This document shows, piece by piece, positions 59,009 through 64,000 of a stretch of DNA of 64,000 bases. The notes under the pieces are model-generated. The model was not told where the DNA came from. It ran no database searches and was given only the letters and a program-made list of their open reading frames with translations. The number at the start of each line of letters is the position of its first letter. The stretch's first letter is position 1. This DNA comes from Oceanococcus sp041619555 (lineage in GTDB: Bacteria; Pseudomonadota; Gammaproteobacteria; Nevskiales; Oceanococcaceae): positions 1 through 64,000 of the forward strand of contig JBFKDQ010000015.1 of the NCBI GenBank assembly GCA_041619555.1, given 5' to 3'. The position numbers and the translations under genes were made by a program.

Positions 59009-60349
59009 CTAAATGAACAGTGTCGCCGGGTTTTCCAGATAGCCCCTGATCCGCTGGATGAAGGAGGCCGCATCCCAGCCATCAACAATGCGATGATCAA
59101 ATGACGAGGACAGGTTCATCATCATTCGTGGAACCATCACCCCATCGACGATCATCGGCCGTTGCACCATCTTGTTGACGCCCACGATGGCCACTTCGGG
59201 CGCGTTGATCACCGGCGTGGACACGATGCCGCCCATGGGCCCCAGACTGGAGATGGTGATGGATGAACCCGTCAACTCCTCCCGCGTCGCGTTGCCGCTG
59301 CGGGCCGCCTCGGCAAGACGCCTGAGCTCCGAACCCATGCCCCAGATATCCAGGGTTTCTGCATGATGCACCACCGGCACCACCAGGCCATGGTCGGTCT
59401 GCGCCGCGATGCCGATATGCAGTGCCTCGATCCGGTGCAGAATGCCGGCCTCGTCATCATAATTGGCGTTGATCTGCGGGAACTCCGGCACGACCTTGAT
59501 CAGCGCCTGCATCAGGAACGGCAGCAGGGTCAGCTTGACCTGGCCTTCGCCGCGCGTGGCATTCATGTGCTGACGCAACTTCTCCAGTTCGGTGACATCG
59601 CATTCCTCGACATAGGCGAAATGCGGAATCCGCTGTTTCGTACGCTGCATGGCCTCAGCGATCTTGCGGCGCAGGCCGATCACCTTGATCGATTCGACCC
59701 CGGTCCGCGCGGCCCGACCAATGCCCGGGGTGCTGCCGCCGCGGGAGATGAAGGCATCCAGATCGTCATGCGTGATCCGACCGGCAGGTCCATTGCCGTG
59801 CACATAGGCCAGTTCGATGCCCAGGTCACGCGCACGCTGGCGCACCGCCGGCGAAGCCAGCGGCTTTTCCCCGGGGGCGCGCGGCAGATGACCGCGCTGC
59901 ACCGCTCGCGACGGCGCCGCAGAGCCGGGCTGCCTGGCTGCCGCGGGCTGAGCTGCCGCGAGCTTGGGGGCGGCCGGTGGTGCGGCCACAGGTGCCGGCT
60001 CCACCGGAGCAGCCACCGCACCGGCTTGTGCTGCCTTGGCCTCAGCGCCCGGGGATGTCTCCGCGGTCTCGACCTGCGGCTGCAGCACCGGTACCGGCGT
60101 GCCCGCACCCTCGACCTCGATCAGCACCAGGGCGCCACCAACCGCAACCAGATCACCTGCCGCGCCTTTCAGCTCGACGATCTTGCCGGCCACTGGCGAG
60201 GGAATCTCCACCGCTGCCTTGTCGGTCAGCATGTCGCATAAGGGCTGGTCCTCGACGATCACGTCTCCAACCGCGACCTTCCACTCGGCGATTTCGGCCT
60301 CGGCAATGCCTTCACCGATGTCCGGCAGCTTGAACGTGTGAATCCCCAT
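59009..60349 (-). CDS. bkdB: Branched-chain 2-oxoacid dehydrogenase E2 (lipoamide acyltransferase)
   Basis: E2 transfers branched acyl groups to CoA. The 446-residue protein has one lipoyl domain with the lipoylated lysine in MLTDKAAVEIPSP (about 44), a Pro/Ala-rich linker (about 85-145), the peripheral subunit-binding domain (ASPAVRQRARDLGIELAYV) and a catalytic domain ending in SSSFDHRIVDGWDAASFI (active-site histidine and aspartate). ATG 60349 (MGIHTFKLPDIGEGIAE) overlaps the stop of E1 beta by one base; a longer open frame to 60415 has no lipoyl sequence. Confidence 0.96.
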   Translation of the reverse strand: MGIHTFKLPDIGEGIAEAEIAEWKVAVGDVIVEDQPLCDMLTDKAAVEIPSPVAGKIVELKGAAGDLVAVGGALVLIEVEGAGTPVPVLQPQVETAETSPGAEAKAAQAGAVAAPVEPAPVAAPPAAPKLAAAQPAAARQPGSAAPSRAVQRGHLPRAPGEKPLASPAVRQRARDLGIELAYVHGNGPAGRITHDDLDAFISRGGSTPGIGRAARTGVESIKVIGLRRKIAEAMQRTKQRIPHFAYVEECDVTELEKLRQHMNATRGEGQVKLTLLPFLMQALIKVVPEFPQINANYDDEAGILHRIEALHIGIAAQTDHGLVVPVVHHAETLDIWGMGSELRRLAEAARSGNATREELTGSSITISSLGPMGGIVSTPVINAPEVAIVGVNKMVQRPMIVDGVMVPRMMMNLSSSFDHRIVDGWDAASFIQRIRGYLENPATLFI

Positions 60350-61365
60350 CAGGCGCTCTCCATCACTTTGTGCAAGGCTTCTTTCAGGCGCTTCGGCCCG
60401 GGAAAGTATTCCCATTCAAAAGCGTGCGGATACGGCGTGTCCCAGCCGGTAACCCGCTCGATTGGCGCCTCCAGATGATAGAAACAGTATTCCTGTACTT
60501 CGGCGATCAGTTCGGCGCCGAAGCCGGAGGTGCGGGTCGCCTCGTGGATCACCACGCAGCGACCGGTCTTTTTCACCGACTCGACAATTGCATCGATGTC
60601 AAGCGGAATAATCGTGCGCAGGTCGATGATCTCGGCATCAATACCGATTTCTGCCACTGCGGCTTCGGCCACATGCACCATGGTGCCGTAGGCCAGCACG
60701 GTGACGTCGGCCCCCGGCCGGATGATCTTGGCCTTGCCGATCGGAATCGCGTAATACTCCTCCGGCACCTCGCCCAGCGGATGTTTGGTCCAGGGCGTCA
60801 GGGGCTTGTCATGGTAGCCCTCGAACGGTCCGTTGTAGATGCGTTTGGGCTCGAAGAACAGCACCGGATCATCATCCTCGATGGCTGAAATCAACAGACC
60901 CTTGGCATCATAGGGATTCGACGGAATCACCGTTTTCAGACCGCAGACATGCGAGAACACGCCTTCCGGGCTCTGGCTGTGGGTCTGCCCGCCGTAAATT
61001 CCGCCACCCACCGGCGAGCGCACCGTGATCGGCGCCCAATATTCGCCGCCAGAGCGGTAGCGCAGACGGGCCGCTTCCGAGACCAGTTGATCGAAAGCCG
61101 GATAGATGTAATCAGCGAACTGGATTTCCGCCACGGGTCGCAGGCCGTAGACACCCATGCCGATGGCCATGCCAAGAATCCCGGACTCGGAAATCGGGGT
61201 ATCGAAGCAGCGCTCCTTGCCATATTTCTTCTGCAGCCCGGCGGTGGCGCGAAAAACCCCGCCGAAATAACCGACATCCTCACCGAAAGTGACGACATCC
61301 GGATCGCGTTCCATCATCAGGTCCAGGGCGGAATTGATCGCCTGGATCATGTTCATGCGCGCCAT
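60349..61365 (-). CDS. bkdA2: Branched-chain 2-oxoacid dehydrogenase E1 beta subunit
   Basis: E1 beta of the complex that oxidatively decarboxylates the keto acids of Leu, Ile and Val. The 338-residue protein has the transketolase-like fold with TFGEDVGYFGGVFRAT, RCFDTPISESGILGMAIGM (in part) and ADYIYPAFDQLVSEAA, and the C-terminal domain (IDLRTIIPLDIDAIV, VVIHEATRTSGFGAE). Start ATG gives MARMNMIQAINSALD, as in the family. Two bases separate it from the E1 alpha stop. Confidence 0.96.
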   Translation of the reverse strand: MARMNMIQAINSALDLMMERDPDVVTFGEDVGYFGGVFRATAGLQKKYGKERCFDTPISESGILGMAIGMGVYGLRPVAEIQFADYIYPAFDQLVSEAARLRYRSGGEYWAPITVRSPVGGGIYGGQTHSQSPEGVFSHVCGLKTVIPSNPYDAKGLLISAIEDDDPVLFFEPKRIYNGPFEGYHDKPLTPWTKHPLGEVPEEYYAIPIGKAKIIRPGADVTVLAYGTMVHVAEAAVAEIGIDAEIIDLRTIIPLDIDAIVESVKKTGRCVVIHEATRTSGFGAELIAEVQEYCFYHLEAPIERVTGWDTPYPHAFEWEYFPGPKRLKEALHKVMESA

Positions 61366-61367
61366 GA

Positions 61368-62597
61368 TCAGTACCCCGCCTGCTGTCGCTGCCGGCGCAG
61401 ATGCGGCGGCAATTCCTTGAACACATCCTCGAACATGCTGGAAGGGCTGCAGGGTGCAACCCCCAGGGTGCCGTGGCTTTCCGCTTCTTTCAGATCCTTC
61501 ATGACCTGGGCGTCGAGTTCCTGCTCCAGGGCGGCATGACGCTCCTCATCCCATTCACCGAGCACCATCAGATGCTGCTTCAGACGCAGGATCGGATCGC
61601 CCAGCGGCCAGGCGGTGGCCTCGGCGGCCGAACGATAGGCCGTAGGATCATCCGACGTCGAGTGCGCTGCCTGACGATAGGTATACAGCTCGATCACGGT
61701 CGGACCGCAGTTGGTCCGCGCCCGTTCCGCCGCCCACTGGGTGGCGGAATAGACCGCCAGGAAATCATTGCCGTCGACACGCAGACCGGGAATGCCATAA
61801 CCGATTGCACGGGCGGCAAAGGTGGACTGCTCGCCACCCGCAATCGCCTGGAAGCTGGAAATCGCGTACTGGTTGTTAGTGATGTTGAGGATCACCGGGG
61901 CCTGGTACACCGCGGCGAAGGTCAGCGCATTGTGGAAGTCGGATTCGGCCGTGGTGCCATCGCCAATCCAGGACGCGGCAATCCGCGAATCGCCACGATA
62001 GGCCGAAGCCATCGCCCAGCCAACGGCCTGCGGATACTGCGTACACAGATTGCCCGAGATCGAAAAGAAGCCTTTTTCCGGCACCGAATACATGATGGGC
62101 AGTTGGCGTCCCTTCAGCCGGTCCATCGGGTTGTTGAAGATCTGGCACATCATTTCGACCATCGAATGGCCACGAGCGATCAGCATGGATTGCTGGCGAT
62201 AGCTGGGAAACAGCATGTCGTCTTCGTCCAGGGCGTAGGCTTGCGCCACCCCACAGGCCTCCTCGCCGGTGCATTGCATGTAGAAACTGGTCTTGCCCTG
62301 GCGCTGGGTTTTCAGCATGCGGGCATCGAAGGCACGGGTAAGCATCATGTCAGAGAGCCCACGACGCAGGGTCTCGGCATCAAGGCCCGGATCCCATTCA
62401 CCCTGCGCCTGGCCCTCATCATCCAGCACCCGGATCAGGGTGAAGGGAAAGTCGCGCATTTTGTCATCGGGCGTATCGACCGCCGGCCTGGGCACCACCC
62501 CGGCATCGACAATGATGAATTCGGAGAAGTCCGCTTCCTCCCCGGGGCGCGAGGGCGGCTCCGGGATATGCATCTTGAGTTTGTAGCCCTTTTTCAT
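61368..62597 (-). CDS. bkdA1: Branched-chain 2-oxoacid dehydrogenase E1 alpha subunit
   Basis: E1 alpha binds thiamine diphosphate and decarboxylates the keto acid. The 409-residue protein has the ThDP motif (SWIGDGTTAESDFHNALTF ... NITNNQYAIS), the YMQCTGEEACGVAQAYAL and RGHSMVEMMCQIFNN segments and the phosphorylation-loop region AHSTSDDPTAYRS. The N terminus (KKGYKLKMHIPEPPSRPGE) is the extended form seen in Pseudomonas BkdA1. ATG 62597 is preferred: AGGAG lies five bases upstream; an ATG 17 codons earlier is unsupported. It follows leucine dehydrogenase by 47 bases. Confidence 0.96.
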   Translation of the reverse strand: MKKGYKLKMHIPEPPSRPGEEADFSEFIIVDAGVVPRPAVDTPDDKMRDFPFTLIRVLDDEGQAQGEWDPGLDAETLRRGLSDMMLTRAFDARMLKTQRQGKTSFYMQCTGEEACGVAQAYALDEDDMLFPSYRQQSMLIARGHSMVEMMCQIFNNPMDRLKGRQLPIMYSVPEKGFFSISGNLCTQYPQAVGWAMASAYRGDSRIAASWIGDGTTAESDFHNALTFAAVYQAPVILNITNNQYAISSFQAIAGGEQSTFAARAIGYGIPGLRVDGNDFLAVYSATQWAAERARTNCGPTVIELYTYRQAAHSTSDDPTAYRSAAEATAWPLGDPILRLKQHLMVLGEWDEERHAALEQELDAQVMKDLKEAESHGTLGVAPCSPSSMFEDVFKELPPHLRRQRQQAGY

Positions 62598-62644
62598 ACT
62601 GTCTCCTGATTTGTTATGGGGCGAGGCTCTAGTCGGCGCCGGAC

Positions 62645-63691
62645 TCAACGTCCGATGCGCGCCCTGGCCATTTCGTCGGCCACTTCGTTGGTGGGACGGT
62701 CTTCGCGTTCGGCGATGGCGAAAATTTCGCTCAGACGCTCGCCGATGCCACGCACTCTCTCATCCACCTCGGCATCATTCATCGAGGCCAGATACTGCGC
62801 CGCCACATTGATGATGCCGCCTGCATTGATCACGTAGTCCGGCGCATACAGAATGCCGCGCTGGCTCAGAGCCTGGCCATCGGCATCGCGCAGCAACTGG
62901 TTGTTCGCTCCGCCGGCCACAATGGCCACCTGCAAACGCGGAATCGTCTCGGCATTGAGTATGCCACCCAGGGCACAGGGGGCCAGCACATCGGCAGGCA
63001 CCGCCAGCACCGCATCGACATCCACCACCTCGGCGCCAAATTCGGCCTGCACCCGTTCAACGCTGGCCTGGCGGATGTCCGCGACGATCAGCTGCGCGCC
63101 TGCGGCGTGCAGATTCCGGCACAGGTGATAGCCCACGCTGCCAAGGCCCTGCACCACCACTCGCAAACCTTCGAGATTCTCGCGTCCCAGGCGCGCCCTG
63201 ACGGCGGCCTCGATGCCATGGAACACACCTCGCGCCGTCTTTGGCGAGGGATCGCCGCCGGCGGCGCCAGCTGCAGCGTTTGGCAGGCCGCTGACATGGC
63301 GGGTCTGTTCCGCCACCAGCGCCATGTCCGCCACCGAGATGCCGACATCCTCCGCAGTGACATACTGCCCGCTTAGACTGTCGACCGCCCGCCCGAACGC
63401 AGCGAACAGGGCCGGCGACTTGTCACTGGCCGAGTCGCCGAGGATCACGGCCTTGCCACCGCCCAGCGGCAGATCCGCCATCGCGTTCTTGTAGCTCATG
63501 CCGCGGGACAGGCGCAGCACATCATGCAGCGCCGCATCGTCGGATGCGTAATTCCACATCCGGCTACCGCCGGCGGCCGGCCCCAGGGCGGTCGAATGCA
63601 CGGCGATGATCGCCTTGAGTCCACTGCCTGCATCGTGGACGAAATGCACCGCTTCATGCGCGTCGAAAGCCGGATGACTGAACACCGACAT
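62645..63691 (-). CDS. ldh: Leucine (branched-chain amino-acid) dehydrogenase
   Basis: The enzyme deaminates Leu, Ile and Val to keto acids with NAD+, supplying the substrate of the following dehydrogenase complex. The 348-residue protein has the Glu/Leu/Phe/Val dehydrogenase motifs: AAGGSRMWNY, catalytic lysines in SYKNAMADLPLGGGKAVI, VTAEDVGISVADM, and the NAD fold VVVQGLGSVGYHLC. ANNQLL and YVINAGGIINVA close the active site. ATG 63691 has GAGGAGA five bases upstream; an ATG at 63784 would add 31 residues with no family match. First gene of the bkd operon. Confidence 0.94.
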   Translation of the reverse strand: MSVFSHPAFDAHEAVHFVHDAGSGLKAIIAVHSTALGPAAGGSRMWNYASDDAALHDVLRLSRGMSYKNAMADLPLGGGKAVILGDSASDKSPALFAAFGRAVDSLSGQYVTAEDVGISVADMALVAEQTRHVSGLPNAAAGAAGGDPSPKTARGVFHGIEAAVRARLGRENLEGLRVVVQGLGSVGYHLCRNLHAAGAQLIVADIRQASVERVQAEFGAEVVDVDAVLAVPADVLAPCALGGILNAETIPRLQVAIVAGGANNQLLRDADGQALSQRGILYAPDYVINAGGIINVAAQYLASMNDAEVDERVRGIGERLSEIFAIAEREDRPTNEVADEMARARIGR

Positions 63692-63754
63692 CTTGATCTC
63701 CTCGGTAAATTTATTGCGCCAATAGCAGCCCAAAAGACTACGCCTGACGGCTAG

Positions 63755-63821
63755 AAAAATGTTCCCTAAGTCCTTGCGCGGCACCAGACAAAAAGGAACA
63801 ATGTCCCGTTCAACCGTTCAA
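63755..63821. promoter_or_regulatory. Putative operator region of the bkd operon and its Lrp-type regulator
   Basis: The divergent region holds inverted half-sites TGTTCC (63760-63765) and GGAACA (63795-63800) and an exact tandem repeat CCGTTCAA (63806-63813 and 63814-63821). A candidate promoter for the regulator, TTGCGC (63774-63779) and AACAAT (63797-63802) with a 17-base spacer, overlaps the right half-site, so the gene could be autoregulated. Binding is inferred. Confidence 0.35.
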
Positions 63822-63832
63822 TAGCGGTCAAT

Positions 63833-64000
63833 ATGCGCGTGAATCTGGACCAGCTGGACATTCGGGTGCTGGAAATCCTGCAAAAGGACGCCTCTCTGCC
63901 CGTCACCGAAATCGCCGAGCGGGTCGCCTCTTCCAAATCCGTGGTCTGGCGTCGCATCCAGCGCTTGCTGGATCTGGGCGTCATCAGGGAACGCGTCGCG
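63833..64000 (+). CDS. bkdR: Lrp/AsnC-family regulator, N-terminal part (cut by window end)
   Basis: The frame starts at ATG 63833 and runs open to the window edge (56 residues). It reads MRVNLDQLDIRVLEILQKDA, then LPVTEIAERVASSKSVVWRRI and QRLLDLGVIRERV, the winged helix-turn-helix of the Lrp/AsnC family. Divergent transcription from the leucine dehydrogenase/bkd operon is exactly the position of BkdR in Pseudomonas putida, an Lrp homologue that activates bkd in response to branched-chain amino acids. The same role is inferred here. A GTG at 63839 is an alternative start. Confidence 0.85.
   Translation, partial: MRVNLDQLDIRVLEILQKDASLPVTEIAERVASSKSVVWRRIQRLLDLGVIRERVA

Noticed and set aside
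63700..63745. Sigma-54-like GG-N10-GC element before leucine dehydrogenase
   Set aside because: Only the GG/GC pair fits; the rest of the -24/-12 consensus is poor and no enhancer-binding activator gene is seen.
1..64000. CRISPR arrays, rRNA genes and insertion sequences
   Set aside because: No regularly spaced repeat array, rRNA signature or transposase was found in the window.

Overview
The window is a single high-GC chromosomal segment from a gammaproteobacterium. The order recA-recX-alaS-lysC-csrA-tRNA-Ser on the minus strand next to mutS on the plus strand, together with FadBA, a DnaQ/RnhA pair, GloB and MltD, is typical of that class. The GlyGly-CTERM tails, leucine dehydrogenase/branched-chain dehydrogenase operon and gene style suggest the Xanthomonadales/Nevskiales/Chromatiales side, but no rRNA is present, so the order is inference. 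The first half kilobase is the end of a mobile element (RepA-like helicase fragment and an iteron-like hexamer array) abutting the 3' end of tRNA-Ser(GCU), a classic integration site.

Layout: 1-0.98 kb mobile-element end; 0.98-7.4 kb minus-strand housekeeping (tRNA-Ser, csrA, lysC, alaS, recX, recA, cinA/pncC-like); 7.45-10 kb mutS; 10.2-17.4 kb a ten-gene cation/proton antiporter operon whose order matches the archaeal Mbh antiporter module; 17.5-19.4 kb dnaQ, rnhA, methyltransferase (minus); 19.4-21.6 kb gloB and mltD; 21.85-30.7 kb a nine-gene envelope machine (TPR lipoproteins, TolQ/ExbB, two ExbD, TonB/AgmX-like) resembling the Agl-Glt gliding motor core; 30.9-34 kb a secreted BNR/PKD GlyGly-CTERM protein; 34-37.8 kb acetyltransferase, GAF-GGDEF protein, membrane protein and a GlyGly-CTERM metalloprotease; 38.3-42.5 kb a four-gene cluster combining a coiled-coil protein, a membrane OmpA-type protein, a Rab/Ras-like small GTPase and a hybrid histidine kinase; 42.6-46 kb fadA and fadB; 46.2-51.1 kb an H1-like protein, a lipoprotein, SDR, GGDEF, EipA/DUF1134 and a GNAT protein; 51.2-53.9 kb a sulfatase with its own formylglycine-generating enzyme; 54.5-57.5 kb an outer-membrane protein plus lipoprotein; 57.5-64 kb the branched-chain 2-oxoacid dehydrogenase operon (bkd, lpd, leucine dehydrogenase) with a divergent Lrp-type regulator cut by the window end.

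Functionally the window joins genome maintenance, ion homeostasis, fatty-acid and branched-chain amino-acid catabolism, and several envelope systems. The strongest candidates for an undescribed system are the GTPase-OmpA-kinase cluster (38345-42518) and the Agl/Glt-like motor cluster (21851-30665), where one of the two ExbD subunits has lost the usual membrane aspartate. Tight stop/start overlaps (ATGA, GTGA, TTGA) and repeated TTG starts with good Shine-Dalgarno sites show extensive translational coupling. All family assignments rest on reading the proteins; no database search was run.
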